DNA from: Pedobacter sp. W3I1
GTDB taxonomy: Bacteria > Bacteroidota > Bacteroidia > Sphingobacteriales > Sphingobacteriaceae
Reading direction: 5' to 3'
Assembly (NCBI RefSeq): GCF_030816015.1
Contig: NZ_JAUSXN010000001.1
Location: 6,076,001 to 6,140,000 of the forward strand
Length of the DNA: 64,000 nucleotides
Position numbers and translations under genes: made by a program. The notes under the pieces are model-generated. The model saw only the letters and a program-made list of their open reading frames with translations, made no database searches and had not been told where the DNA came from. This document shows positions 1 to 8,579 of this stretch, one piece after another (position 1 is the first letter of the stretch; each line of letters starts with the position of its first letter).

Positions 1-49
1 CAATCAGCAATGCGAAGGTTGCAAATAAAATCCATAATCCTTTTACCAT
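1..49 (-). CDS. N-terminus of a membrane or exported protein (partial)
   Basis: An ATG on the minus strand at 47-49 opens a frame that runs off the left edge. The 16 visible residues begin MVKGLWILFATFALLI, a hydrophobic stretch typical of a first membrane helix or signal peptide. It lies 44 bp downstream of the HAD phosphatase gene on the same strand, so it is probably the third gene of that cluster. Nothing more can be said about function. Confidence 0.5.
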   Translation of the reverse strand, partial: MVKGLWILFATFALLI

Positions 50-93
50 ACAAAGTTCTATTGCTTTATACTAAGCTAGTTAATTTTCAAGAA

Positions 94-759
94 CTAAATC
101 AATTCCTTTTGTATCATAAATTCTTTGGCATTGGCAAAGCTGAGGAACAATTCGTCGGCTATTTTTAGTTTTTGATGCGCGCGGACATTGCTTTGAATGG
201 CATAACAAGTAATGCCTGCAGCCATGGCCGATTTAACACCATTTAAGGTGTCTTCAAAAACGATGCATTCTTCTTTTGCTATACCCAAGCGCTCTACACA
301 GAGATTATAACTTTCGGGATCGGGTTTTGATTTGCTTACATCTGTTCTGGTAATAAATAAACTGAAATATTTAGCCAAACCGTTCCGCTCAAAAACGGCT
401 TCAACATCAATTTTAGGACTAGCGGTGACCACAGCCAGTGTAAGTCCTTTTTTATAAGCATACTCGATAAATTCCAATGCAAAGGGCATTAACTGAATAT
501 CCGTTGTTCTAAAACCATCGAAAGTAATCTTTTCTCTTCTGTTGATGAAGCCTTCTAAGTCTTCTTCGATTTTATACCTGTCTACTATGGTCTTTGCATT
601 CTTAGGTAAGGGGATTCCGGCGTAATTCGTTAACCAGTCCTTAAAATCCAGCGCAACTTCGTATTCACACAAAAACTTATTCCAACAATCGAAATGAAAC
701 TTTTCAGAATCAATTAATGTACCATCTAAATCAAACAGTATTGCTTTTATTTTACTCAT
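94..759 (-). CDS. HAD-family phosphatase, beta-phosphoglucomutase-like
   Basis: The 221-residue product has the four HAD motifs in order. Motif I is FDLDGT at residues 9-14, with nucleophile D10 and acid/base D12. Motif II is the VVTAS segment near residue 110, motif III is the lysine in KSKPDPE, and motif IV is the FEDTLNGVKSA segment. A helical cap sits between motifs I and II, as in the subfamily I phosphatases and phosphoglucomutases. Such enzymes hydrolyse or isomerise small sugar or nucleotide phosphates in the cytoplasm; the substrate cannot be read from sequence. The gene begins 25 bp after the phytase-like lipoprotein gene and is probably cotranscribed with it. Confidence 0.88.
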   Translation of the reverse strand: MSKIKAILFDLDGTLIDSEKFHFDCWNKFLCEYEVALDFKDWLTNYAGIPLPKNAKTIVDRYKIEEDLEGFINRREKITFDGFRTTDIQLMPFALEFIEYAYKKGLTLAVVTASPKIDVEAVFERNGLAKYFSLFITRTDVSKSKPDPESYNLCVERLGIAKEECIVFEDTLNGVKSAMAAGITCYAIQSNVRAHQKLKIADELFLSFANAKEFMIQKELI

Positions 760-784
760 TATAAATTTTTAACAGGAATGATTA

Positions 785-1945
785 TTATGGAATGATCTCA
801 AATAAGAAAAATTGTTGTACCTGAGATTTCCCAAAATTATTATCGACACAAAAAATTAAAGAAAGGTGCCCATTTGGCAATTTTGGACCGAAGGTTACGC
901 CTTCAAAATTATCGATATGCCGGTTTAAGGAATCAAAGTCGAAAAGCAATTTCTTGGTTAATGGCTTCGGAGGGGTTTGCACAAAAGAGCTATTATCGAT
1001 TTCATTTTCAGCACCTCGTAAATCAACCAAATAAAGTTTTAAAAAGGTATGATCATCGTGGCCTTTTGCCCAGGCCCTTTCCATTACCAAAAGGGTATAA
1101 TTATTAATGGCTAATATTTCGGAAATTCCATTTACATTCCAATCGTTTTCAACGATTGGTTTAACAGGCATTGCGCCAAGATTATAAGCATATTGGGCAA
1201 TATTCTTTTTGGTAGCTACATCAAACTTTAAAATCCGTGTTAAGGCTTTATCATATTCAAAAGCGGCTTGAGGTCCATCTTGATAAAGTGGTTCTTCTAA
1301 ACTGGCATACAATGTTTTGTACTGATCGGCGTAAGTTAAACCTTCTAACAAAGCATTTTTGCGGGGGCCGTTTTCAGTTTTTGTAAAGTAAAAACCTTTA
1401 GGCAGGGGAATGGTATCCAGGAACTTTCCATCTGTAGAAATAAAGGTTAAGTTGGGCTGAACTATCGTCGTATCTCCATCCTTAAACAACCTTTCTCCTT
1501 CACTGCTCCAAATTAATTGTTTGGTTAAGGGGTTATAACGAACCGATTCGCCATCAGGTTTTACAGTTTTATCAGTGCCGTATTTAGGATATGGTTTCCC
1601 ATTTTGCTGCAGCATATAAGTAACACCAGTTACCCGAACGGTATCGATCTTATTTTCTTTGATATCAATCTGTGCAGTATAAATCCTCGCCGGACTCCGC
1701 TGTGCTGGATCATCACTGATCATGTAGTACTGGTTTTGCTTTATATCGTAATCAATCCCCGACAAACCACCAACCACCGTATTTTGAAAAATTGGATTTA
1801 AGGGCATAGTGTATTCATCCAGAAACTTTACAGATGAAATACTGGTTTCAATTTGCTTAACCGCAGCATACTTAGTAACAGAACAGGATGAGAGGACAAT
1901 AGCAAGAATTGAATAAACGAAGAAGAGCTGCGATACAGGTTTCAA
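785..1945 (-). CDS. Esterase-like/phytase-like lipoprotein
   Basis: This 386-residue protein starts with a lipoprotein signal peptide: a hydrophobic segment ending in LSSC with the lipidated cysteine at about residue 21. The mature part matches the 'esterase-like activity of phytase' family, a beta-propeller-type fold, with blocks such as GGLSGIDYD, DGESVRYNP, NALLEGLTY and DNFEGVTFGP at blade-like spacing. Members are secreted or surface-attached and of poorly defined substrate. It is the first gene of a minus-strand cluster with the HAD phosphatase. The family call rests on recognisable spacing and motifs; the activity is an inference. Confidence 0.75.
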   Translation of the reverse strand: MKPVSQLFFVYSILAIVLSSCSVTKYAAVKQIETSISSVKFLDEYTMPLNPIFQNTVVGGLSGIDYDIKQNQYYMISDDPAQRSPARIYTAQIDIKENKIDTVRVTGVTYMLQQNGKPYPKYGTDKTVKPDGESVRYNPLTKQLIWSSEGERLFKDGDTTIVQPNLTFISTDGKFLDTIPLPKGFYFTKTENGPRKNALLEGLTYADQYKTLYASLEEPLYQDGPQAAFEYDKALTRILKFDVATKKNIAQYAYNLGAMPVKPIVENDWNVNGISEILAINNYTLLVMERAWAKGHDDHTFLKLYLVDLRGAENEIDNSSFVQTPPKPLTKKLLFDFDSLNRHIDNFEGVTFGPKLPNGHLSLIFCVDNNFGKSQVQQFFLFEIIP

Positions 1946-2022
1946 ATCGAAATGTTTAGGTCGTAAAAATATGGATTTTTTTTTGGTGGTAAATAACTTA
2001 ACTATTTAGTGGTACCTGTGGA

Positions 2023-2042
2023 GTCAGATTTTACCATCTAAC
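2023..2042. repeat. Degenerate copy of the GNRA-loop palindrome
   Basis: GTCAGATTTTACCATCTAAC forms an imperfect stem of about 8 bp around TTAC, or GTAA on the minus strand. It resembles the perfect palindromes at 3861, 62239, 62347 and 62677. It lies in the spacer between the phytase-like gene and the IS3 element. Confidence 0.45.
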
Positions 2043-2133
2043 ATAGGTTGAATTAATAATGGAATTGCAATAGTTTACTAGAGTTTTTTCGTTGTCAGAT
2101 CAATTATTTCGAGAAGCATTACTTGGCTTTCTT

Positions 2134-2964
2134 TTAAGCAACATTTTTTCTATTACTTAGCATTTCTTCAAATTCTTTTGGAGTCATGTATGCAAGAGTA
2201 GAATGCCTTCTTTTTCGGTTATACCAGACCTCCACATATTCGAATATCGCCAATCTGGCTTGGCTTCTGGTGCGAAAATTTTCGTGGTATACCATTTCTG
2301 TTTTCATTGTTTTAAAAAAACTCTCCGCCACTGCATTGTCCCAGCAGTTACCTTTTCTGCTCATGCTTTGATTTACTGAAAATTTCATCAATTGCTTTCT
2401 AAATTCATTACAAGCGTATTGCAATCCTCTGTCTGAATGAAAAATTAATTCCTGGGTAATCGGACGGTTTCTTATCGCCATTTTCCATGCTGCGATCGTT
2501 GTTTGTCCGGCATCCATGGTTTCGCTAAGCGCCCAGCCAACAATTTTTCTATCTGCCAGGTCCATTACTGTCGTCAGATAAAGCCAGCCTTCACCAGTTC
2601 GGATATAAGTAAGGTCAGAGACCCATTTTTGGCTAATCTCCGCCGCATAAAAATCTCTGTTAAGAATATTTTCTGCAGGCAGATATAAATGGTCAGGATC
2701 AGTAGTCTGCACCCGATATTTATTGCGGGTAATACTTTTTATGTTTGCTTTCCGCATCAATCTGGCTACTCTTGGTCTAGAAACAAGGATTCCTTGTGCC
2801 TTTAATTCTGAGGTTATACGGGGCGCGCCATAACGGTATTTACTATCCTTGTGAATCTTTTTGATCTGCACCAAAAGTTCAGCCTGATCAATGGACCGCT
2901 TACCCAATGGATGTTTCAGCCAGTAATAAAAGCCACTACAGCTTACCGCGAACGTTCTACACAT
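2134..2964 (-). CDS. IS3-family transposase OrfB (DDE integrase domain)
   Basis: Residues 1-276 contain the rve integrase core. The first Asp is in WVSDLTY, the second in FHSDRG and the Glu in NAVAESFF, followed by the K/R of KTMKTE: the D-D-E-K/R set of IS3 transposases. The C-terminal WYNRKRRHSTLAYMTP block is also typical. The ATG at 2964 is not the natural start. The frame is open upstream through an IKEHRQIFPVEK block, so the active enzyme is made as an OrfA-OrfB fusion by -1 frameshifting at 3045-3051. Both frames are intact and the catalytic residues are present, so the copy may be functional. Confidence 0.93.
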   Translation of the reverse strand: MCRTFAVSCSGFYYWLKHPLGKRSIDQAELLVQIKKIHKDSKYRYGAPRITSELKAQGILVSRPRVARLMRKANIKSITRNKYRVQTTDPDHLYLPAENILNRDFYAAEISQKWVSDLTYIRTGEGWLYLTTVMDLADRKIVGWALSETMDAGQTTIAAWKMAIRNRPITQELIFHSDRGLQYACNEFRKQLMKFSVNQSMSRKGNCWDNAVAESFFKTMKTEMVYHENFRTRSQARLAIFEYVEVWYNRKRRHSTLAYMTPKEFEEMLSNRKNVA

Positions 2965-2996
2965 CTTTTCAACAGGAAATATCTGCCGGTGTTCCT

Positions 2997-3287
2997 TTAT
3001 AAATCCGAATATCTCCCGTCTCCCTTGGAAAAGATGCCTACCGCCTTTTTTAATATGTCACGTTCTAGCTGTGCCTCTTTAAGCTCCTTTTGAAGCTTAT
3101 TGATCAGTTTCTGGTCTTCGGTAAGGTTTACTAAATCTTGTTTAGCTGTTCCTTGCCGTTCCCTCCATTTACTTAGTAGATTAGGGCTTATACCTAATTC
3201 TTTTGCAACCTCTTTGATCGATCCACGAACCATAGCTAAATCTAAGGCCATTTTTCTAAAGGGTTCATCAAACATTTGTCTGCTCAT
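2997..3287 (-). CDS. IS3-family transposase OrfA (helix-turn-helix)
   Basis: The 96-residue protein has an N-terminal helix-turn-helix of the HTH_Tnp_1 type (segment SIKEVAKELGISPNLLSKWR, residues 23-42). A leucine-zipper-like coiled coil follows at about residues 55-85 (INKLQKELKEAQLERDILKK). It binds the terminal repeats and forms the N-terminal half of the frameshifted transposase. The slippery sequence lies under the ILKK codons near its C-terminus, and the zero-frame product stops after ten or so extra codons. Confidence 0.92.
   Translation of the reverse strand: MSRQMFDEPFRKMALDLAMVRGSIKEVAKELGISPNLLSKWRERQGTAKQDLVNLTEDQKLINKLQKELKEAQLERDILKKAVGIFSKGDGRYSDL
3045..3051 (-). promoter_or_regulatory. 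Programmed -1 frameshift heptamer of the IS3 element
   Basis: On the minus strand the orfA codons read ttA AAA AAG, a canonical A_AAA_AAG slippery heptamer in the correct zero frame. Slipping back one base joins the orfA coiled coil to a frame that stays open through GGRHLFQ and FIKEHRQ into orfB. This is the established expression mode of IS3 elements; the use of this exact site is an inference from position and frame. Confidence 0.75.
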
Positions 3288-3372
3288 ATATTCAAATTTA
3301 AAGTTTTAAGTTTAAATCTGACAAACAAGACCTCTAGTCAAAGATAGCAACTCCATAACTCGATTAAATGAA

Positions 3373-3805
3373 ACAGTAGGATGGCAACATCCAACTGCAC
3401 ATCTAAAACTTAATGATCTTAACTCCTTAATGATAAAAAACCAGCAATCCCACCATTAAGAAATTGAGAACATTAAGAAGATAGGCTCTTTCTTATAGAT
3501 ATTAAACAATACAGTCGGATGGTAACATCCAACTGCGCATCTAAAACTTCATGATCTTAACTCCTTAATGATAAAAATTAGCACTCTAGCATTAAGAAAT
3601 TGAGGACATTAAGGAATGTGCACTTTCTTTAGAAAACAAAAACAGTCGGATGGCAACATCCAACTGCATATCTAAAACTTAATGATCTTAACTCCTTAAT
3701 GATAAAAAAACCAGTAGTCCTACCATTAAGAAATTGAGAACATTAAGGGAATGCATCCTTTCTTAACAAAACGAAACAGTCGAATGTTCCCGTCTGACTG
3801 CACTT
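3373..3805. repeat. Array of three about 135 bp hairpin repeats plus a partial fourth
   Basis: Units start at 3373, 3511 and 3642, with a degenerate fourth start at 3776, so the periods are 138, 131 and 134 bp. Each full unit has a short hairpin (CAGT-n-GGATG, loop GCAA or GTAA, CATCC-n-ACTG). A long inverted repeat follows: in unit 1 the arm CTTAATG...CCTTAATG at 3409-3432 pairs with 3454-3477 across a 21-base loop. Loop sequences differ between units while the arms are kept. No reading frame is shared. This fills most of the 550 bp gap between the IS3 element and the DUF6515 gene. Confidence 0.85.
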
Positions 3806-3860
3806 ACGAAAAAGATGCTGAACAAGTTCAGTATGACGAAATCTACGGAACAATACGTGG

Positions 3861-3882
3861 TGTCAGATGTTGCCATCTGACA
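3861..3882. repeat. Perfect palindrome of the GNRA-loop family
   Basis: TGTCAGATG-TTGC-CATCTGACA is a 9 bp perfect stem; the loop is GCAA on the minus strand. It sits 16 bp past the stop codon of the minus-strand DUF6515 gene. A small CTGAAC-aa-GTTCAG palindrome lies just outside at 3818-3831. Confidence 0.75.
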
Positions 3883-3897
3883 CTGATAAAATTAAGA

Positions 3898-4737
3898 TTA
3901 AAACAACTTACCAATTACACGATAAGTAATATTTGTTCCATCTACTATTTCTTCATAATAAACATCATCAGGCGAAACAAAATACTTTTCGTTTTTAATG
4001 GTTACCTCTCTGCACCCTTCTGGCAGTTGATTAATAATATCACCTATATTATGCGTATCAACAGGGCCATCAGTTGTATTTAAAATACCGTCTTTTCCGG
4101 CAACCACATATACGGTTTTACCATCAGCATTTTCTTTTTGGGTATAATAAACGCCTTTGTATTCGTAATAATCAACTCCATTAATGGTAACCAGGTTAGC
4201 GTCTGATGGCAGGTTCGGAACCTCGGCACCAACTGGTGGGGTTACCACTTCGTATTGACTGTTGTTTTGCTGATAAAACAATCCACCAGAATAATAAAAC
4301 TGGTTAGCGCCATAATAAAATGGATAATATCCATAAGGCAATACACCAATCCTGAAACCTAAAAACGGTCTGTAAAAATTATAATAACTATAATATGGTC
4401 TGTAATAAGATCTTCCATACCCCGGGCGATATCCATAACCCGGTCTAACATAACCTGTTCCAGGGCGGTAACCTGGTCTGTTATAGCTATAACTGGGTCT
4501 TGCTGGGCGGCCACCATTGCTCGGCGCATAACTACCTCTTCCTGGCGCATGCATCGATGGTTGTCTGGAAATAGCACCACCACCTCTAGATGGGCTGCTT
4601 ACCGAACCTGATCTGCCGCCCCCAGCAGAACCTCCGCTCCTACTTGGTCGCTGTGCCGAAACAGTCTCGATACTCAAAGTTGCTATCATCGCTGCTGCAG
4701 CGAAAACAACCAATCCTTTATTTAATAACCTATTCAT
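3898..4737 (-). CDS. DUF6515-family secreted protein
   Basis: The 279-residue protein begins with a signal peptide (hydrophobic core near residues 8-25, cleavage after VSAQ). A low-complexity Gly/Ser/Arg/Pro region follows to about residue 75, then a Tyr/Gly/Pro-rich stretch with RPGY/YRPGYG repeats to about residue 145. The C-terminal part has two related beta-rich segments built around VTINGVDYYEYKGVYY and VTIKNEKYFVSPDDVYY. This arrangement is that of DUF6515 proteins of Bacteroidota, whose function is unknown; an envelope or extracellular role is likely from the signal peptide. The low-complexity region is not collagen, since there is no Gly-X-Y periodicity. Confidence 0.75.
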   Translation of the reverse strand: MNRLLNKGLVVFAAAAMIATLSIETVSAQRPSRSGGSAGGGRSGSVSSPSRGGGAISRQPSMHAPGRGSYAPSNGGRPARPSYSYNRPGYRPGTGYVRPGYGYRPGYGRSYYRPYYSYYNFYRPFLGFRIGVLPYGYYPFYYGANQFYYSGGLFYQQNNSQYEVVTPPVGAEVPNLPSDANLVTINGVDYYEYKGVYYTQKENADGKTVYVVAGKDGILNTTDGPVDTHNIGDIINQLPEGCREVTIKNEKYFVSPDDVYYEEIVDGTNITYRVIGKLF

Positions 4738-4967
4738 TATTTTGTGTTTATTTCGATTATCTATATGACGATGAAAATTCCTAAAAGATTATCCCTTAAC
4801 AATATTTAACTAAATTTTGATAAAGTAATGACGAAGAGCGGGTTTTAGTGTCAAACACATCATCCATTTACATGATTCATCTTTACTAACAAACCTTTTA
4901 CGAGCTATTTTTTCTAATCAATCGTTAATCACCTATATTTAAATTTTATTCCTAAAAACTAGCTTAA

Positions 4968-6839
4968 ATGAACCTTACCAGAATTTTCAGTCTTTTAATT
5001 TGCCTGTTTATTTCTAATGAATTAATGGCCCAGCAAACCGATTCGGCATATGTTAGAGAAAATTACACCAAAATAGAACGCCAGATCCCCATGCGCGATG
5101 GAGTTAAACTCTTCACTTCCATTTATATACCCAAAAATCAAACCAAAAAATATCCATTTTTAATTAACCGCACGCCCTATACCGTTGCACCTTATGGCGA
5201 AGATAAATATAAGCTGAGTTTGGGCAATTTTCCGGCGATGATGCGTGAGGGATTTATTTTTGTATATCAGGACGTTAGGGGCCGTTGGATGAGTGAGGGT
5301 ACTTTTGCCGATATCCGCCCCCAGCTAGTTGGAAAAAAGTCTAAAACCGCTATCGATGAAAGCACCGATACTTACGACACCATCGATTGGTTGATTAAAA
5401 ACGTAAAAGGCAACAATGGTAATGCCGGTATTTATGGCATTTCGTACCCTGGTTTTTATTCTACCACCTCATTGCCCAATGCGCATCCTGCACTAAAAGC
5501 TGTCTCACCTCAGGCGCCCGTTACCGATTGGTATATGGGTGATGATTTCCACCACCGTGGTACATTGTTCCTAATGGATGCCTTCAGTTTTATGGGCAAC
5601 TTTGGTGTGCCAAGGCCTAAACCGATTACACCAGATAAAGGACCTAAAGGTTTTCAGTTCCCCATTCAGGATAATTATCGTTTTTATTTAGAAGCCGGAT
5701 CGGTTAAGAACTTAAAAGACAGATATTTTACAGATAGTATTAAATTTTGGAACGATTTATTTAAACATCCAAACTTAGATACCTTCTGGAAAGCACGTTT
5801 AATTACGCCGCATTTAACCAATGTAAAGCCTGCGGTGATGGTAGTGGGTGGCTTTTTCGATGCTGAAGATGCCTATGGAACTTTTGACACTTACAAAGCA
5901 ATAGAGAAACAGAATCCTGGCGCCAATAATATCCTGGTTGCGGGTCCTTGGTTCCATGGCGGCTGGGTGCGTAGTGATGGTTCTTCCTTTGGCGACATCC
6001 CTTTCGGCAAAACCACCAGTATCGATTATCAACAGCAATACGAACTCCCTTTCTTTAAACATTATTTAAAAGGCGAAGGAGATTTTAATGCAGCAGAAGC
6101 CAATATTTTCGTAACGGGAAGCAACGAATGGAAAAAATTTAATACCTGGCCACCAAAAGATACCGAAACCAGAAACCTTTACTTACAGCCTAATGGAAAA
6201 CTTAGTTTCGAAAAAGTGGGCAGAACCGATAGCTGGGATGAATATGTGAGCGATCCAAATCACCCTGTACCTTATCAGGATGGCATCCAGGCTAAACGTA
6301 CCCGCGAATATATGATCGATGATCAGCGTTTTGCTGCCCGCCGCCCGGATGTAAAAACTTACCAGACTGATGCCTTAACAGAAGATATTACCTTAACCGG
6401 TCCTGTTTTGGCCAATCTCGTGGTTTCGACTACTGGAACAGATGCCGATTATGTAGTTAAGCTGATTGATGTTTACCCTGAAGATGCGCCAAATCCAGTG
6501 CCTAACCCCAAAAACCTGATTATGGGTGGTTACGAAATGTTGGTGCGTGGAGAAATTATGCGTGGAAAATATCGGAACAGTTTCGAAAAACCAGAACCTT
6601 TTGTTCCTGGTGCCATTACCAAAGTAAATTATCCACTGCCAGATATAGCGCATACCTTCAAAAAGGGCCATAAAATGATGATCCAGATCCAAAACTCATG
6701 GTTCCCCTTAGCCGATCGCAATCCGCAGAAATTTATGGATATCTATCAGGCAGAACCGCAGGATTTCCAAAAAGCTACGCACAAAATTTATCATGATGTG
6801 CACAACAGCTCCTTTATTACTGTTTCCGCGTTGAAATAA
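4968..6839 (+). CDS. CocE/NonD-family serine hydrolase (S15-like)
   Basis: The 623-residue product has a signal peptide ending MAQQ. The alpha/beta-hydrolase of the X-Pro dipeptidyl-peptidase/CocE class follows. The oxyanion tyrosine is in the INRTPYTVAPYG region, the nucleophile is in GISYPGFYS near residue 161, an acidic residue is in GFFDAEDAYGTF, and the histidine is in GPWFHGGW near residue 325. The C-terminal jelly-roll domain (PDXC) runs from about residue 395. Relatives are alpha-amino-acid ester hydrolases, glutaryl-7-ACA acylases and cocaine esterases. Export suggests periplasmic hydrolysis of peptides or acyl esters. A secreted M1 peptidase follows on the same strand after 87 bp. 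Confidence 0.87.
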   Translation: MNLTRIFSLLICLFISNELMAQQTDSAYVRENYTKIERQIPMRDGVKLFTSIYIPKNQTKKYPFLINRTPYTVAPYGEDKYKLSLGNFPAMMREGFIFVYQDVRGRWMSEGTFADIRPQLVGKKSKTAIDESTDTYDTIDWLIKNVKGNNGNAGIYGISYPGFYSTTSLPNAHPALKAVSPQAPVTDWYMGDDFHHRGTLFLMDAFSFMGNFGVPRPKPITPDKGPKGFQFPIQDNYRFYLEAGSVKNLKDRYFTDSIKFWNDLFKHPNLDTFWKARLITPHLTNVKPAVMVVGGFFDAEDAYGTFDTYKAIEKQNPGANNILVAGPWFHGGWVRSDGSSFGDIPFGKTTSIDYQQQYELPFFKHYLKGEGDFNAAEANIFVTGSNEWKKFNTWPPKDTETRNLYLQPNGKLSFEKVGRTDSWDEYVSDPNHPVPYQDGIQAKRTREYMIDDQRFAARRPDVKTYQTDALTEDITLTGPVLANLVVSTTGTDADYVVKLIDVYPEDAPNPVPNPKNLIMGGYEMLVRGEIMRGKYRNSFEKPEPFVPGAITKVNYPLPDIAHTFKKGHKMMIQIQNSWFPLADRNPQKFMDIYQAEPQDFQKATHKIYHDVHNSSFITVSALK

Positions 6840-6865
6840 ACAAAATCCGTCATTGCAAAAATGCT

Positions 6866-6913
6866 CACGCTCGTTTTTAACGAGTGTGTAAATAGCCGAT
6901 CGTTTTAACGATC
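6866..6913. repeat. Two short palindromes in the S15-M1 spacer
   Basis: CACGCTCGTT-ttt-AACGAGTGTG (6866-6888, ten pairs with one G-T) and GATCGTT-tt-AACGATC (6898-6913) lie between the two peptidase-type genes. The first shares its CTCGTT/AACGAG core with palindromes at 36311/37922 and 38013. The second is only 14 bp before the M1 start codon. They lack a clear T-run and are scored as repeats, not terminators. Confidence 0.55.
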
Positions 6914-6926
6914 AACATAAATATAA

Positions 6927-8579
6927 ATGAAAAAGTTACTATTCATCCTTGCTATCAGCATCAGCATTTCGGCTGTACAGGCACAGATGCTCGGCAAAAA
7001 TCAGGTAAACTCCAGGGCAGATAGTCTCCGAGGTACACTTACCCCTTTGCGTACCTGCTACGATATTAATTATTACCACCTGGATGTGAAAATAGATATC
7101 GACCAGAAAACAGTAAGCGGCAGCAATGAATTTGCTTTTACTGCCACACAGGATTTAACCAAATTACAGTTCGATCTTTTTGATAACTTAAAAGTAAATA
7201 AGGTAGTATACCGAGGTGTCGATTTACCTTATACCCGGGAATATAATGCGGTTTTTGTAACCTTCCCTAAAGCAGTAAAAAAAGGAAGCAAAGATAAATT
7301 CACGGTTTTTTATTCAGGAAATCCTTTGGTGGCAAAAACACCACCTTGGGACGGTGGGTTTATCTTCAAAAAAGATGAAGCAGGCAATCCTTTTGTTTCT
7401 GTGGCCTGTCAAGGTTTAGGAGCAAGTGTATGGTGGCCAAATAAAGATCACCAGAGCGATGAAGTAGATAGTATGTTAATCAGCATTAGCGTTCCAAAAA
7501 CTTTGCAGGAAATATCTAACGGACGACTGAGAAACACCGTCGATAAACCCGATGGTTACAAACAATACAACTGGTTTGTCGCTAATCCCATCAATAACTA
7601 CGATGTAACCTTTTACATTGGCAAATATGCCCATTGGCAAGACAGTTATGATGGCGAAAACGGAAAACTCAGCATCGATTACTTGGCGTTACAAACCGAT
7701 AGCGCCAAGGCCCGCCCACATTGGGATGCCGATGTTAAACCCATGCTTAAATGTTTCGAGTATTGGTTTGGCCCTTACCCATGGTACAAAGATGGCTACA
7801 AACTTGTTCAGGCACCACATTTAGGCATGGAACATCAAAGCGCAGTAGCCTATGGCAATCAGTTTAAACCAGGCTATTTAGGTAAAGATTTAAGCGGTAC
7901 AGGCCATGGTTTAAAATGGGATTTCATTACCATCCACGAGAGCGGCCACGAGTGGTTTGGTAATAATATCACCTCGAAAGACATCGCCGATATGTGGATT
8001 CATGAAGGTTTCACCAATTACTCAGAAGTATTATTTACCGAATGTACTGAGAACAAAGCGGCTGCAGATGAATATGTAATTGGATTACAAAAAATTATTC
8101 AAAACGACATTCCGGTTATCGGCCCTTATGGAGTAAATAAAGAAGGTTCAGGCGATATGTATCCAAAAGGTGCAAATTTGATTAGTACCATTCGCCAACT
8201 CATCAATAATGACGAAAAATTCAGACAGATCTTGCGCGGATTGGGTAAAACATTCTATCACAAAACTGTAAGCACCGCCGAGATCGAAAATTACATAGCT
8301 AAACAAAGCGGACTTAAATTAGATAAAGTTTTCGATCAGTATCTACGTTATACGAAGATTCCTGTTCTGGGATATAAAATCAATAATGGCACCCTCACTT
8401 ACCGATGGATTACGGATGTAAAAGGTTTTGATATGCCTGTGCGTGTAACACTAAAAGCGGGTGCTTATACTTTAATTAAACCTACAAACGGCTGGAAAAC
8501 CATTAAAGTTGATGCAAGCATAAATGCAGATAACTTTCAACATGATCCGTTGTTTTATATCAATGTAAAAAAAGGATAA
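6927..8579 (+). CDS. Secreted M1-family zinc aminopeptidase
   Basis: The 550-residue protein starts with a signal peptide (residues 1-19, ending AVQAQ). The N-terminal beta domain contains YDINYYHLDVKIDID. The substrate-recognition loop is HLGMEHQSAVAYG, equivalent to the GAMEN loop. The zinc site is HESGHEWFGNN followed 18 residues later by the Glu of WIHEGFTNYSE, giving the HExxH-x18-E signature. The catalytic Tyr is expected in the C-terminal segment around GSGDMYPKGANL. The protein is shorter than aminopeptidase N and lacks its C-terminal helical domain, like other Bacteroidota M1 enzymes. It probably trims peptides in the periplasm. Confidence 0.93.
   Translation: MKKLLFILAISISISAVQAQMLGKNQVNSRADSLRGTLTPLRTCYDINYYHLDVKIDIDQKTVSGSNEFAFTATQDLTKLQFDLFDNLKVNKVVYRGVDLPYTREYNAVFVTFPKAVKKGSKDKFTVFYSGNPLVAKTPPWDGGFIFKKDEAGNPFVSVACQGLGASVWWPNKDHQSDEVDSMLISISVPKTLQEISNGRLRNTVDKPDGYKQYNWFVANPINNYDVTFYIGKYAHWQDSYDGENGKLSIDYLALQTDSAKARPHWDADVKPMLKCFEYWFGPYPWYKDGYKLVQAPHLGMEHQSAVAYGNQFKPGYLGKDLSGTGHGLKWDFITIHESGHEWFGNNITSKDIADMWIHEGFTNYSEVLFTECTENKAAADEYVIGLQKIIQNDIPVIGPYGVNKEGSGDMYPKGANLISTIRQLINNDEKFRQILRGLGKTFYHKTVSTAEIENYIAKQSGLKLDKVFDQYLRYTKIPVLGYKINNGTLTYRWITDVKGFDMPVRVTLKAGAYTLIKPTNGWKTIKVDASINADNFQHDPLFYINVKKG

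Larger units (their letters stand above)
2075..3340 (-). mobile_element. IS3-family insertion sequence, about 1.27 kb
   Basis: Two minus-strand transposase frames, orfA then orfB in the -1 frame, are bracketed by imperfect terminal inverted repeats. The left end reads TTACTAGAG then TTGTCAGAT at 2092-2100. The right end in reverse complement reads TGACTAGAG then TTGTCAGAT at 3316-3324. I chose the outer limits where similarity stops and where the right end finishes in CA, as IS3 elements do. The left end starts TT instead of TG. No convincing target duplication is visible, so the exact boundaries are uncertain by a few bases. Confidence 0.8.

Noticed and set aside
3373..3805. Regular spacing reminiscent of a CRISPR array
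   Set aside because: Units are about 135 bp, the repeated part covers most of each unit, arms are inverted repeats and no cas genes are near.
3898..4737. Collagen-like protein from the Gly/Pro-rich region
   Set aside because: There is no Gly-X-Y periodicity; the C-terminus fits DUF6515.
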